Part shown: one piece after another, positions 16,614-26,067 of the stretch
Layout: the number at the start of each line of letters is the position of its first letter
Position numbering within the stretch: position 1 is the stretch's first letter
Source: Symploca sp. SIO3C6
GTDB lineage: Bacteria; Cyanobacteriota; Cyanobacteriia; Cyanobacteriales; Coleofasciculaceae
DNA length: 64,000 nucleotides
NCBI GenBank assembly: GCA_010692425.1
Contig: JAAHHJ010000020.1
Span: forward strand, 62,001-126,000
Direction: 5' to 3'
Notes under the pieces: generated by a model
Told to the model about the DNA's origin: nothing
The model's database searches: none
What the model saw: only the letters and a program-made list of their open reading frames with translations
Position numbers and translations under genes: made by a program

Positions 16614-19265
16614 GTGTTAACTAGCTTGACTTTGGAGCAGGGAATTGACAGAAATATAATAACAATTCCTAGCAATACACCAGTTACTGAAGCAATCACT
16701 GCCATGAGTCAGGTACGCGCTAGCTGTATCCTTGTGGTTGAGCAGCAGCAATTAGTGGGCATATTCACGGAGCGCGACGTTGTCAAGGTTACAGCCTCTC
16801 AAATGCCGTTAGAGCAACTAAACATCTCTCAGCTAATGACGGCAGACCTAGTGACGCTAAAACTTACAGAAATAATAAATACCTTTTCTGTATTGTCCTT
16901 GCTGCGCCAGCACAGTATTCGTCACCTACCAATTGTAGACAATCAAGGTTATCCTGTGGGCATTGTTACTCCCCACAGTATTCGGCAAGTCCTCAAACCT
17001 ACTGACTTGCTAAAGCTCAGACTAGTCGCTGAGGCAATGACAACTAAGGTAATTTATATTCCGACTACGATTTCGGTTTTCGAAATTTCCCAGATCATGG
17101 CAAAAAACCGGATCAGCTGTGTGGTAATTGCCAAAGAGGGAGAACACAAGCAAAGGGCGACAGAGGAAAAATTGGGGGATAATCTAGCAAAAACTTTCTC
17201 CTCATCTTCTACTAAATCACCAATCCCCATCGGTATTATCACCGAACGTGATCTTGTCCAGTTTCAAGCCCTAGGATTAAATTTATCACAAACCCAGGCA
17301 GTGGAAGTGATGAGTACACCACTGCTGCCAATTCTAACTAGCCAATCTCTTTGGGATGCTCACGAGAGAATGCACCGGCATCGTATCCGTAGGTTGGTGG
17401 TAGTGGATGATTGCGGACTGTTGGCAGGTATCCTAACTCAAACTAACTTTTTGCAAGCTTTAGACCCCAACGAGATGTATTTAACCATCCAAACCTTACA
17501 ACAGCAAACAGAGAAACAAACAGCGCAATTAAAACAAATCAATAAGCATTTACAGGAGGAAGTTGCACAGCGCTGGCAGGTAGAGGAGGCACTGCGAAAG
17601 GCTCAAGAGTGCTTGGAACAAAAAATTCAAACACGAACAGTTCAACTGGCAGAGGCTAATGTGCGGCTAAGGCAGGAAATTAAAGAGCGTAAGAACTCAG
17701 AAGCATCACTGCGCGAGAGCCAAGAGCAATTCCGTGTCACTTTTGAGCAAGCAGCTGTTGGTATTGTTCATGTGGGAATTGAGGGGCATTTTCTGCGAGT
17801 TAACTCGAAGTTTTGCGATATCCTTGGTTACACCCTTGAAGAAATGCTCAGCTTAAACTGTCAAAGTATTACTCATCCTGATGACCTTGAGACTGAATTT
17901 GAGTATGTCCGTCGGATGTTGGTTGGCGAGATTAAGGCTTATTCATTCGAAAAGCGCTATATCCGTAAGGATGGGAGCTATGTCTGGACTAATATGACGA
18001 CTTCGCTAGCACACCACACTTCAGGGGAACCTAAATACTTTATTGCTGTGCTTGAGGATATTAGCGATCGCAAAGGTGTAGAATCAGCACTGCGCCAAAG
18101 TGAAAGTAAATTCCGTGCCATCTTTGACCAAACCTTTCAATTCATCGGCTTACTGCAACCCGATGGTATAGTACTGGAAGTCAATAAAACTGCACTAGAT
18201 TTTGCGGCAATTCAACTAGCAGATATTGTGGGACGACCCTTTTGGCAGGCTCCATGGTGGCAGCTTTCGCCCCAGACTCAACAACAATTGCAAGCAGCTA
18301 TTGCCCAGGCTGCCAGTGGAGAGTTCGTTCGCTATCCAGTTAATTTGTGGGGTGCTGGCGATAGAACTATAACCATTGATTTTTCCCTCAAACCAGTCAA
18401 AGATGAGACAGAGCAAGTGGTATTGCTAATTCCAGAGGGGCGGGATATTAGCGAAATCAAGCAGGCACAAGCAAAAATACAGCAATTGAATGAAACTCTA
18501 GAACAGCGTATCACCGAACGCACTGCTCAATTAGAAGCCGCTAACAAAGAATTAGAAGCATTTTCCTACTCAGTTTCCCACGATTTACGGGCACCCCTGC
18601 GAGCCATGCATGGCTTCTCTGATATCTTGAATCGGCGATATAGTTCGCAACTGTCTCCCCGGGCAAAGCACTATCTCGAGAGAATCGAGGTAAATACGAA
18701 AAAAATGAGTCACCTGATTGATGATCTTCTCACATTTTCTCGCCTCAGCCGCCAGCCTCTCCACAAACAATGGGTTGACATGATGGCAATTGTGCGCGAG
18801 GTGTTCCAAGAACTTGATGAGCAACAAGCCAGACGAGAGATTGAAATTGAGATGACAAATCTCCCGCCTTGCCAAGCTGATCCTGCCCTGCTTCATCAGG
18901 TTTGGATTAACTTGATCAGCAATGCTCTCAAATACTCTAGTCAGAGGAAAATTGCTCAAATTACACTTGGTTGTAAAAGTAATAAAAATGGATTAGTTTA
19001 CTACATTAAAGATAACGGCGTTGGTTTTGATATGCGATATAGTCATAAACTCTTTGGTGTTTTCCAGCGCTTGCACACTGAGGAGGAATTTGAGGGTACA
19101 GGAGTAGGACTAGCCAACGCACAGCGCATTATTCACCGCCATGGTGGGTGCATTTGGGCAGAGGCAAAAATTAACCAGGGTGCGACATTTTATTTCACTT
19201 TAGAAGGAGACTCTGCAATTGACCAACAACTTGGAGAACAATTCAGTAGAAGTTCTGCTGATTGA
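16614..19265 (+). CDS. Four-CBS, double-PAS sensor histidine kinase
   Basis: The 883-residue protein begins at a GTG preceded by AAGGAG seven bases away. There are two CBS pairs (about residues 8-135 and 140-290), then a coiled coil, PAS 1 with PAC (about 375-500), PAS 2 (about 505-625), a coiled coil, and a HisKA domain. The phospho-His lies in SYSVSHDLRAPLRAM (about residue 655). The HATPase carries N (LISNALKYSS), DNGVGFD and GTGVGLA motifs. No membrane helices are seen, so it is cytoplasmic. CBS pairs usually bind adenylates, so energy state is one possible input. It overlaps a response-regulator gene by 47 bases and is likely its cognate kinase. Confidence 0.9.
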   Translation: MLTSLTLEQGIDRNIITIPSNTPVTEAITAMSQVRASCILVVEQQQLVGIFTERDVVKVTASQMPLEQLNISQLMTADLVTLKLTEIINTFSVLSLLRQHSIRHLPIVDNQGYPVGIVTPHSIRQVLKPTDLLKLRLVAEAMTTKVIYIPTTISVFEISQIMAKNRISCVVIAKEGEHKQRATEEKLGDNLAKTFSSSSTKSPIPIGIITERDLVQFQALGLNLSQTQAVEVMSTPLLPILTSQSLWDAHERMHRHRIRRLVVVDDCGLLAGILTQTNFLQALDPNEMYLTIQTLQQQTEKQTAQLKQINKHLQEEVAQRWQVEEALRKAQECLEQKIQTRTVQLAEANVRLRQEIKERKNSEASLRESQEQFRVTFEQAAVGIVHVGIEGHFLRVNSKFCDILGYTLEEMLSLNCQSITHPDDLETEFEYVRRMLVGEIKAYSFEKRYIRKDGSYVWTNMTTSLAHHTSGEPKYFIAVLEDISDRKGVESALRQSESKFRAIFDQTFQFIGLLQPDGIVLEVNKTALDFAAIQLADIVGRPFWQAPWWQLSPQTQQQLQAAIAQAASGEFVRYPVNLWGAGDRTITIDFSLKPVKDETEQVVLLIPEGRDISEIKQAQAKIQQLNETLEQRITERTAQLEAANKELEAFSYSVSHDLRAPLRAMHGFSDILNRRYSSQLSPRAKHYLERIEVNTKKMSHLIDDLLTFSRLSRQPLHKQWVDMMAIVREVFQELDEQQARREIEIEMTNLPPCQADPALLHQVWINLISNALKYSSQRKIAQITLGCKSNKNGLVYYIKDNGVGFDMRYSHKLFGVFQRLHTEEEFEGTGVGLANAQRIIHRHGGCIWAEAKINQGATFYFTLEGDSAIDQQLGEQFSRSSAD

Positions 19266-19674
19266 AGATAATCAAGATGATGTGGAATTAACACTCCTTG
19301 CCCTAGAAGAACAAGGATTAACAAATCAGATTAAGGTTGTAGGCGATGGTGCAGAAGCACTCTCATTCCTTTGGTGTACTGATCAATATGCTCACCGCAA
19401 TCCTCGCCAGAATCCCAAACTAATTTTACTAGATTTAAAGTTACCGAAAGTTGATGGTTTAGAAGTACTCAAGTCTCTTAGATCAGATCCCCGCACTCAA
19501 TTGCTCCCAGTGGTAATACTTACCTCCTCTTGCGAGATTCAAGATGTTACCAGGGGATACAATTTAGGGACGAATAGCTATATTGTCAAGCCAGTAGATT
19601 ATGAACAGTTCACTGCTACTGTGCAAAAATTAAGTCTCTATTGGCTTGGGCTCAATCAACCCCCTTACTTTTAG
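19219..19674 (+). CDS. Rcp1-like single-domain response regulator
   Basis: The 151-residue receiver domain has no output domain. The acidic pair lies in LLIEDNQDDVELT, the phospho-acceptor Asp in LLDLKLPKVDG (about residue 75), then VILTSS and the Lys in IVKPVDYEQF. The long loop with a Tyr/His-rich segment before beta-3 is typical of regulators partnered with phytochrome-like kinases. The start is a TTG at 19219, set 9 bases after AAGGAG inside the kinase gene; an earlier ATG is not available. The 47-base overlap with the kinase implies tight co-expression. Confidence 0.9.
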   Translation: MTNNLENNSVEVLLIEDNQDDVELTLLALEEQGLTNQIKVVGDGAEALSFLWCTDQYAHRNPRQNPKLILLDLKLPKVDGLEVLKSLRSDPRTQLLPVVILTSSCEIQDVTRGYNLGTNSYIVKPVDYEQFTATVQKLSLYWLGLNQPPYF

Positions 19675-19704
19675 AGAGACCTATAAATTTCTAAAGAGGA
19701 TAAG

Positions 19705-21726
19705 ATGTCTATTCCCCTGCACGTCTTGGTTCTGGAAGATTCCCTTGATGATACAGAATTGATGCTTGAAGAATTGATTCAGGCTGAGTTTGATCCAATT
19801 TGGCAGCGGGTAGAAACAGAATCAGAGTACCTGGCACAACTTAGCCCGGATCTTGATATCATCCTCTCTGACTATACTATGCCTCAGTTCAATGCTTCTA
19901 GGGCACTGGAGCTTTTACAAGAGCAGGGTTTAGATATCCCTTTTATTGTTGTCACAGGCACTATAACTGAAGCAACAGCCTTAGAATTAACTCAATCGGG
20001 GGCTAGTGATTACCTGATTAAAGACCGTATGGCGCGCCTGGGAAGAGCGGTTGCCCAGGCCATTGAGGAGAAGCAACTGCGCCAGGAAAAACAAAAAGCT
20101 GAATTAGCCCAGCGTACTAGTGAAACACGCTTGCAGGCAATTTTCAACCAGACGTTTCAATTTATTTGGCTGCTGACACCTCAAGGGAAGATTCAAGAGG
20201 CTAATCAAACTGCCCTTGATTTCAGCGGCTTGCAGTTAGATGAGGTGGTAGGCTACAACTTTTGGGAAACTCGATGGTGGGGATTTGTCAGTACAATCCA
20301 GGCGCAGTTACAGAAGGTTATTTTCCAAGCAGCAGAGGGTGATTTGGTGCGCTGTGAAATCGATATTTGGGGTGCTGAGTCTCAAGTAGTCACTATTGAC
20401 TTTTCCCTAAAACCATTTACTGATCAAGAGGGTAAGATTGTTCTACTGGTTGCAGAAGGTCGCGATATTACCAAGCGCCAGCAAGTAGAAAAGCAATTGC
20501 AGCTGTTGAATGCAGAACTAGCCCAGCGTGTCGAGGAACGAACAGCTGATTTAGCCCAGAGCAATCAGCAACTGCGCCTTGAAATTGCTGAACGTCAGCA
20601 AATCGAAGCCACACTCCGCCAGGAGCGCGACTTGATGAATTGGCTTCTGGAAAATAGTCCTGCTGGGATGGTTATGGTGAACCACCAAGGAAACATCACC
20701 TTTGCTAATAAACGCTCTGAGGAAATTTTGGGCTTGACAAGGGCTGAAATTATCAGTCGCACCTACAATGAGCCCACTTGGCACAGTACTACTCTTGAAG
20801 GTTTTCCCCTGAGGGTCGAGCAATATCCCTTTAGGCGTGTCATGAAAGCAGCAGAGCCAATCTACGATATGAGACACGCCATCCAATGGTCAAATGGAGA
20901 GCAAGTATTACTTTCCATTAGTGGTGCACCTATATTTGATGCCGATGACCAGGTGGATGGTGTTTTATTTACTTTAGATAATATTACTGAGCGCCAGCAA
21001 CTAGAAGCTGGATTACGCAAAGCTTTAGAAGAAGAAAAAGAACTCAATCAACTCAAGTCTAACTTTATCTCTATTGTTTCTCATGAGTTCCGCACCCCCA
21101 TGACTAGTATTAAAATGTCGGCTGATTTGCTCAAACGTTATGGTCATAGGGCTTCAGAGGAGAAGAGAAATCAGCATCTTCTACGCATTGAAAAATCCAT
21201 CGACTATATGACTAAACTCATAGAAGATGTAATCATCATCAATCGTACAGAAGCTGGAGTACTACAGTTTAGCCCTGAGAGCTTGGATTTAGTTCAATTC
21301 TGTCAGGAGTTAATTGCAGATTTACAGACAAGTGAGCTCAAGCAGCATAAGCTAGTTTTTAGCAGTCAACATGACTGTTGCCTTGTCCAAATGGATGAAA
21401 ATTTGCTGCGGCTCATTTTCGTAAATCTGCTCTCGAATGCAATTAAATATTCGCCCCTAGGAGGAAAAGTAACCTTCAGTCTCAACTGTACCCCAGATGC
21501 CGTCATTTTCCAGGTGCAAGATTTAGGCATTGGTATTCCGCCAGAAGATCAGCAAAGATTGTTTGAGTCATTCCAGAGAGCAAGTAATGTCGGCAATATT
21601 CCTGGCACAGGTATAGGGCTAGCAATTGTCAAAAAGGCAGTTGATCTCCATAGTGGTCAGATTACTCTCAAGAGTGAGGTTGGTTTGGGAACAACATTTA
21701 CCGTCACTATACCAATATCTTGTTGA
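19705..21726 (+). CDS. REC-PAS-PAS histidine kinase
   Basis: An N-terminal receiver domain (residues about 5-125; Asp in IILSDYTMPQF) is followed by PAS 1 (about 140-260), a coiled coil, PAS 2 (about 310-435) and a HisKA domain with SIVSHEFRTPMTSI (about residue 460). The HATPase shows NLLSNAIKYS, DLGIGIP and GTGIGLA. PAS 1 resembles PAS 2 of the upstream kinase (shared FNQTFQFIWLL and IDFSLKP segments), so the two kinases share ancestry. The gene starts 30 bases after the regulator, with AAGAGG before the ATG. The likely flow is kinase 1 to regulator, or to this receiver, then onward; the order is not provable here. Confidence 0.9.
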   Translation: MSIPLHVLVLEDSLDDTELMLEELIQAEFDPIWQRVETESEYLAQLSPDLDIILSDYTMPQFNASRALELLQEQGLDIPFIVVTGTITEATALELTQSGASDYLIKDRMARLGRAVAQAIEEKQLRQEKQKAELAQRTSETRLQAIFNQTFQFIWLLTPQGKIQEANQTALDFSGLQLDEVVGYNFWETRWWGFVSTIQAQLQKVIFQAAEGDLVRCEIDIWGAESQVVTIDFSLKPFTDQEGKIVLLVAEGRDITKRQQVEKQLQLLNAELAQRVEERTADLAQSNQQLRLEIAERQQIEATLRQERDLMNWLLENSPAGMVMVNHQGNITFANKRSEEILGLTRAEIISRTYNEPTWHSTTLEGFPLRVEQYPFRRVMKAAEPIYDMRHAIQWSNGEQVLLSISGAPIFDADDQVDGVLFTLDNITERQQLEAGLRKALEEEKELNQLKSNFISIVSHEFRTPMTSIKMSADLLKRYGHRASEEKRNQHLLRIEKSIDYMTKLIEDVIIINRTEAGVLQFSPESLDLVQFCQELIADLQTSELKQHKLVFSSQHDCCLVQMDENLLRLIFVNLLSNAIKYSPLGGKVTFSLNCTPDAVIFQVQDLGIGIPPEDQQRLFESFQRASNVGNIPGTGIGLAIVKKAVDLHSGQITLKSEVGLGTTFTVTIPISC

Positions 21727-21732
21727 CAAAAG

Positions 21733-21822
21733 GGTGTGGGGTGTGGGATGTAGGGTGTAAGGGAACTCCGGGCGATTTCATAATTGTTTACACAGTTGCT
21801 TTTATTTATGTCCGACTACTTA
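21733..21822 (-). repeat. MITE-family fragment related to 37237-37352
   Basis: On the minus strand it starts TAAGTAGTCGGACATAAATA and continues with a GTGTAAANAATTATGAAAT stretch and a CACCCTACA-type tail, all shared with the element between hesB and fdxH. Only one terminal repeat is present, so this copy is truncated. It lies just after the REC-PAS-PAS kinase stop. Confidence 0.7.
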
Positions 21823-21856
21823 CTCTATTAAGAGTAGCTCAATAATTGTAAAGGAG

Positions 21857-21949
21857 AACTTGTCAGAAGCAAATTTGTATAACGCTGACCTGCGTAATGC
21901 AATCTTATCTAACGCTAATCTAGTTAAAAATACCAGTTCTGATCATTAG
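21857..21949 (+). pseudogene. Pentapeptide-repeat gene fragment
   Basis: The frame reads ANLYNADLRNAILSNANL: four units of the A(D/N)LXX pentapeptide fold, ending in TAG at 21947. There is no convincing start, and the length is far below that of the family, so this is a leftover piece of a larger gene. Confidence 0.6.
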
Positions 21950-22041
21950 ATTTAATTCATACATTTTGAAGTTAAAAAATAACATTAATAATCAAGAAAA
22001 ATTGCCAGATATTTATATCAGTTTTTTTGTTTGTCACAGAT

Positions 22042-22317
22042 ATGAAACCCGATGATAAACAATATCGATAAACCGTGGTAAAGCACATTAAAGCGTTAAA
22101 ATAATTTGGTTATAGTGGGTTTGAATTTCCCATCGCTCCCCCCAGCGATACCCCAGATTACGACAACGATCTGAGCAATTATACCGAACTGCGCCATTAT
22201 CTGGACTCGAACAATTTAAGCGAGGTTAAAACTGCGACAAAGGTGGGAGCGACGCGAACTTCTTAGGCCAGTTCTCCCTATCCCAAACAACAAGAAGAAG
22301 CCCGACATTGTAGATAA
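22042..22317 (+). pseudogene. Sugar-phosphate isomerase/epimerase-like pseudogene
   Basis: One frame holds VVKHIKALK, stop, FGYSGFEFPIAP, DYDNDLSNYTELRHYLDSNN, VGATRTS, stop, ASSPYPKQQEEA. This pattern matches the early part of TIM-barrel sugar isomerase/epimerases as I remember them. There are in-frame stops after codon 9 (TAA), after ALK (TAA) and after RTS (TAG). The rest of the gene is gone. What follows (22330-22450) looks like a transposon end, which may have truncated the gene. Confidence 0.6.
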
Positions 22318-22329
22318 ACAGGTGGCAGA

Positions 22330-22450
22330 GAATTCCAGAGACCTTGGGTACCTTTAAGATAAGAGAGTGTCTCACGCGCTTAAAAGTGCCACGAGATCTC
22401 CTCCCTCGCTTGAAAGATGGAGGCTTCCCGCTCGGGGATTTCTGTGAATT
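22330..22450. mobile_element. Possible transposon-end remnant
   Basis: Between the isomerase pseudogene and the nitroreductase the sequence contains CCTCC...GGAGG and CCCGCTCGGGG-type short hairpins, with a CTCACGCGCTTAAAAGTGCC stretch. This resembles the hairpin-rich ends of IS200/IS605 elements. No transposase is present, so this is a tentative call. Confidence 0.3.
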
Positions 22451-22460
22451 TAGAAAAAAG

Positions 22461-23114
22461 ATGACAACTCAATTGCAACCTACACATAACTTAAGAGACT
22501 CTATTGAACAGCGTCGCGCTGCTCGTTCTTTCCGTCCTGATCCAATTCCAGAGGACGTTTTACAAGAAATTTGGCGCTTAGGTGTGCGCTCCCCCTCTGG
22601 TTTTAATTTGCAACCTTGGCGGTTTGTAGTAGTGAGGGAGCAAGCCAATAAGGAAAAATTAAGAGCCTGTGCTTTTGATCAGCGTCAGATTACAGAAGCA
22701 CCAGTAGTATTGATTTGTTGTGGGGATCGTCGTGTCAATCAAACCGATTATATCGAATCGGTAATCAAGCTAGGGAAAGATGCAGGTGGGATTAATGATG
22801 CTTTTGCTGAGATTATGCGCTCATCTATTCCCACTTTGTTTAAGAATCCGCCTTGCTTTGAGTCCATGGAAGTCTGGACAAATCGCCATACAATGTTAGC
22901 TGTAGCTCATTTGATGATTGTAGCTAAGAGCTTTGGTGTAGATAGTTGTCCGATGGAAGGGTTCGTCTCTACTCAGGTTAAGGAAGCTTTTAACATTCCT
23001 GCTGAGGTCGATGTTTGTTGCCTGCTACCCATGGGCTACGCAGGTGAACCTTTTAAATTGTATGGGGGGCGTTTTGGGATTGAGCAAGTCTTCTACAACG
23101 AGAGTTTTGGATAA
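22461..23114 (+). CDS. Nitroreductase family FMN oxidoreductase
   Basis: The fold is marked by SIEQRRAARSFRPDPIPEDV (residues about 12-31), VRSPSGFNLQPWRFVVV, and a C-terminal MGYAGEPFK. Such enzymes use FMN and NAD(P)H to reduce nitro groups, quinones or flavins; the natural substrate cannot be told. I chose the ATG at 22461, giving 217 residues, because the frame extending up to 22344 is translated transposon-like sequence and does not match the family. The gene stands alone after a decayed region. A dispersed repeat (copy B) follows. Confidence 0.85.
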   Translation: MTTQLQPTHNLRDSIEQRRAARSFRPDPIPEDVLQEIWRLGVRSPSGFNLQPWRFVVVREQANKEKLRACAFDQRQITEAPVVLICCGDRRVNQTDYIESVIKLGKDAGGINDAFAEIMRSSIPTLFKNPPCFESMEVWTNRHTMLAVAHLMIVAKSFGVDSCPMEGFVSTQVKEAFNIPAEVDVCCLLPMGYAGEPFKLYGGRFGIEQVFYNESFG

Positions 23115-23155
23115 TTGTTTCAAGTTCATGTTCATGGTTGATAGAAATTCATATG

Positions 23156-23237
23156 GGTCAAATACCCCACCGTCACTTGCGGTGTATAAAATTGGTTGGG
23201 GTTAAATCCCCATCCAATTTGTCCCCGCGTCTTTAAT
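23156..23237 (+). repeat. Dispersed repeat, copy B
   Basis: It matches the reverse complement of 6250-6355 over about 80 bases, including CAAATACCCCACCGTCACTT and the end TCCCCGCGTCTTTAAT. It lies between the convergent nitroreductase and ureC genes. Confidence 0.7.
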
Positions 23238-23381
23238 GTTTATTGGGAGGGTATTTCACAATTGCCGAATACTAACCCAATAAACTATTAACTGTTCATG
23301 GTTCATTGCTGAGTGTTCCGAAGAGAAAGTACTTCATAGCTACTGAATACTAATCTAATGAACAGATGAACCATGAACCCA

Positions 23382-25091
23382 TCAAAACAAAAAATAACGC
23401 TGCGCCATCGGTAAAATTGTTGCTGGCTCGCAGGTGAGTAATTCCCCATCTGCCCTAACTTCATAAGTTTCGGGATCAACTTCTATCTGGGGCAAGACAT
23501 TGTTGAGTTTCATATCCTGCTTACTCAACTTTCTGGTTTTCGAGACAGCAACAGCTGGTTTTTGTAAGCCGATGTGTGCAGCTATTTCTTGTTCTAAAGC
23601 GACCTGAGAGATAAAGGTAACAGATGTGGAGGCAACTGCTCCTCCAAAACTGCCAAACATCGGACGCATGTGAATTGGCTGGGGTGTTGGTATGCTAGCA
23701 TTAGCATCGCCCATTTGTGAGTAAGCGATCGCACCGCCTTTAACTACTATTTCTGGTTTAACACCAAATAAAGCCGGACGCCACAAACATAAATCTGCCA
23801 GTTTTCCCTCTTCTACAGAACCGACATGCTCGGCAATTCCGTGAGCGATCGCCGGGTTAATTGTATACTTAGCAACATATCTTTTGGCTCGGAAGTTGTC
23901 GCACTCCTGAGAATCTGTCTCTAGAGGACCTCGTTGTAGTTTCATTTTGTGGGCTGTCTGCCAGGTGCGAATAATCACCTCCCCAACTCGCCCCATAGCT
24001 TGAGAATCGGAGGCAATCATGCTAAATGCCCCCAAATCGTGTAAGATGTCTTCAGCGGCGATTGTTTCTCGGCGAATCCGCGATTCAGCAAAGGCGACAT
24101 CTTCAGGAATACCTCGATCCAAGTGGTGGCAAACCATCAGCATGTCTAGGTGTTCTTCTAAGGTATTAATGGTATAAGGACGCGTTGGATTAGTTGAAGA
24201 GGGCAGCACATTAGCTTGACCACAAACTTTAATAATATCTGGGGCATGACCACCACCAGCCCCTTCGGTGTGGTAAGTGTGGATAACCCGATCCTTAAAA
24301 GCAGCAATGGTATTTTCAACGAAACCAGCCTCGTTAAGGGTATCGGTATGAATTGCTACCTGTACATCGTAGGCATCAGCGACGCTCAAGCAAGTATCAA
24401 TCGTTGCCGGTGTCGTGCCCCAATCTTCGTGTAGCTTTAGACCCATTGCCCCTGCTAAAATTTGCTCTTTGAGTCCTTGAGGCTGGCTGCTGTTGCCTTT
24501 GCCGAGAAAACCAAGATTGACAGGGAAAGCATCTGCAGCTTGCAGCATCCGGTGAAGATTCCAAGGACCTGGGGTGCAGGTGGTAGCATTAGTACCTGTG
24601 GCTGGTCCTGTACCGCCACCTAACATAGTGGTAATTCCAGAGGCGATCGCCACTTCAATTTGTTGGGGACAGATAAAGTGAATATGGGCATCAATGCCGC
24701 CTGCGGTAATAATCATACCTTCGGCAGCTACCGCCTCAGTACCAGGACCAATAATAATATCTACATTGTCTTGAATATAAGGATTTCCTGCTTTACCAAT
24801 CTTGAAAATGCGACCTTTTTTAATACCGATGTCCGCCTTGACAATGCCCCACCAGTCGAGAATCACGGCATTAGTAATCACCATGTCAACAGCACCATCA
24901 GCATTGGCAATGGGAGATTGTCCCATGCCATCTCGAATCACTTTACCGCCGCCGAATTTCACCTCGTCACCGTAGGTAGTGTAGTCTCGTTCGACTGCAA
25001 TCAATAATTGTGTGTCAGCAAGACGGATACGATCTCCAACAGTAGGACCGTAGGTTTCGGCATAAGCACGACGATCCATTCGATAGCTCAT
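23382..25091 (-). CDS. ureC: Urease alpha (catalytic) subunit
   Basis: Urease hydrolyses urea to ammonia and carbamate at a di-nickel centre. The protein has the full 569-residue length. It carries the nickel ligands HIHF (about residue 137), the lysine that is carbamylated in GLKLHEDWG (about 220), the mobile-flap MVCHHLD (about 320) with its conserved Cys and His, and [11 protein letters not shown] (about 362) with the last Asp ligand. The ureA and ureB genes usually found directly upstream are not here, nor are accessory genes. The catalytic subunit is therefore split from the rest, which must be elsewhere if urease is functional. No frame damage is seen. Confidence 0.97.
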   Translation of the reverse strand: MSYRMDRRAYAETYGPTVGDRIRLADTQLLIAVERDYTTYGDEVKFGGGKVIRDGMGQSPIANADGAVDMVITNAVILDWWGIVKADIGIKKGRIFKIGKAGNPYIQDNVDIIIGPGTEAVAAEGMIITAGGIDAHIHFICPQQIEVAIASGITTMLGGGTGPATGTNATTCTPGPWNLHRMLQAADAFPVNLGFLGKGNSSQPQGLKEQILAGAMGLKLHEDWGTTPATIDTCLSVADAYDVQVAIHTDTLNEAGFVENTIAAFKDRVIHTYHTEGAGGGHAPDIIKVCGQANVLPSSTNPTRPYTINTLEEHLDMLMVCHHLDRGIPEDVAFAESRIRRETIAAEDILHDLGAFSMIASDSQAMGRVGEVIIRTWQTAHKMKLQRGPLETDSQECDNFRAKRYVAKYTINPAIAHGIAEHVGSVEEGKLADLCLWRPALFGVKPEIVVKGGAIAYSQMGDANASIPTPQPIHMRPMFGSFGGAVASTSVTFISQVALEQEIAAHIGLQKPAVAVSKTRKLSKQDMKLNNVLPQIEVDPETYEVRADGELLTCEPATILPMAQRYFLF

Positions 25092-25214
25092 TTAGGTTCC
25101 TGGCGGTTGTTGATTTGAACACCTAGCAAAAGGATTATTTTAGCATTGTTCCATCTGATTGGAAAAAGCGGGGAAAAGCCACCAAGGTGTAACCAAAATA
25201 AATAACTCGGCTTC

Positions 25215-25266
25215 GAGGATATTTGCTATCGTATAAAAGAGAGGATATTTACTATCGTATAAAAAA
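25215..25266. repeat. 26-bp tandem duplication
   Basis: GAGGATATTTGCTATCGTAT (start of unit 1, 25215-25240) is repeated nearly exactly at 25241-25266. Each unit carries CGTATAAAA. It lies in the divergent gap between ureC and the secreted protein gene, so it may duplicate a promoter element. Confidence 0.7.
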
Positions 25267-25535
25267 ATAGACCGTGGCAGTCACTTCCCCCTAAACCTCG
25301 CTTCAAGAGAGTGCAATTTACCCGCGTAAAAGCTTCTAAAGCTTAACATAGTAGTGTAGCGATTTTTCCCTACAAGCACGGGCAAATTTTACCAGTGATT
25401 AGTACAAAGAACATCTCCAACATCTACCAGTGTCCATCTGTTTAGTGGATTTTTGTTAAGACTTGTTTCTTAACAGTTCAAAAAGCAAACTTGGCAGCTA
25501 AAAGAAAAAACCTTGTATATTTTCGAGGTGAAACC

Positions 25536-26057
25536 ATGCTTAAGAAATCCCTATTTCAGCAACCTTCTAGGAATTGGTTAAAGTTGACTGAAACTCTAGC
25601 GCCCTTAACTGTGACAATAGCGCTACTCACATCAGTAGTAATGCCAGCCCAGGCAAGAACAGTATCAGTTCGTTCACATTCTTCTAGTTCCTATATTGAA
25701 AGCAGCCCAACTCCTACTACTGTACCCATTAATCATGTAAGTGGTCATCCTTCTAGATTTTCGCGCTCTCGCTACAATCATTACGACAGTGATTACGACA
25801 GTGATTACGATCATCGCTACCACCGAGGCAGACGCCCAGCTAGAAGAAGATCCATCCTGATTAATCCCAGAATTAGAATTAGAAACAGCAGAAGCAGGCA
25901 CTCAGATGTAATTTACTATTCACCACGTTATCGCACCAACAGAAGAAGGCACTCAGACTTTTTCTATCACTCACCACGTTATCGCACCAACAGAAGAAGG
26001 CACTCAGACTTTTTCTATTATTCGCCTCGAGGCGTCATCATTAGAATTGGGCGATAA
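25536..26057 (+). CDS. Secreted Arg/Ser/Tyr-rich repeat protein
   Basis: The ATG at 25536 follows GAGG at a good distance and opens a signal peptide: basic start, hydrophobic residues about 20-36, cleavage after MPAQA. The mature part, about 135 residues, is low-complexity, with SHSSSS, a YDSDYDSDYDH acidic-aromatic run and then a basic tail. The tail holds three tandem copies of a unit of about 17 residues of the form YRTNRRRHSDFFY(H/Y)SPR, two of them almost identical in DNA. I do not recognise a family. A wall- or sheath-associated polybasic protein is possible. It converges on argB with a 10-base gap. Confidence 0.65.
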   Translation: MLKKSLFQQPSRNWLKLTETLAPLTVTIALLTSVVMPAQARTVSVRSHSSSSYIESSPTPTTVPINHVSGHPSRFSRSRYNHYDSDYDSDYDHRYHRGRRPARRRSILINPRIRIRNSRSRHSDVIYYSPRYRTNRRRHSDFFYHSPRYRTNRRRHSDFFYYSPRGVIIRIGR

Positions 26058-26067
26058 GTAGTTCTGT

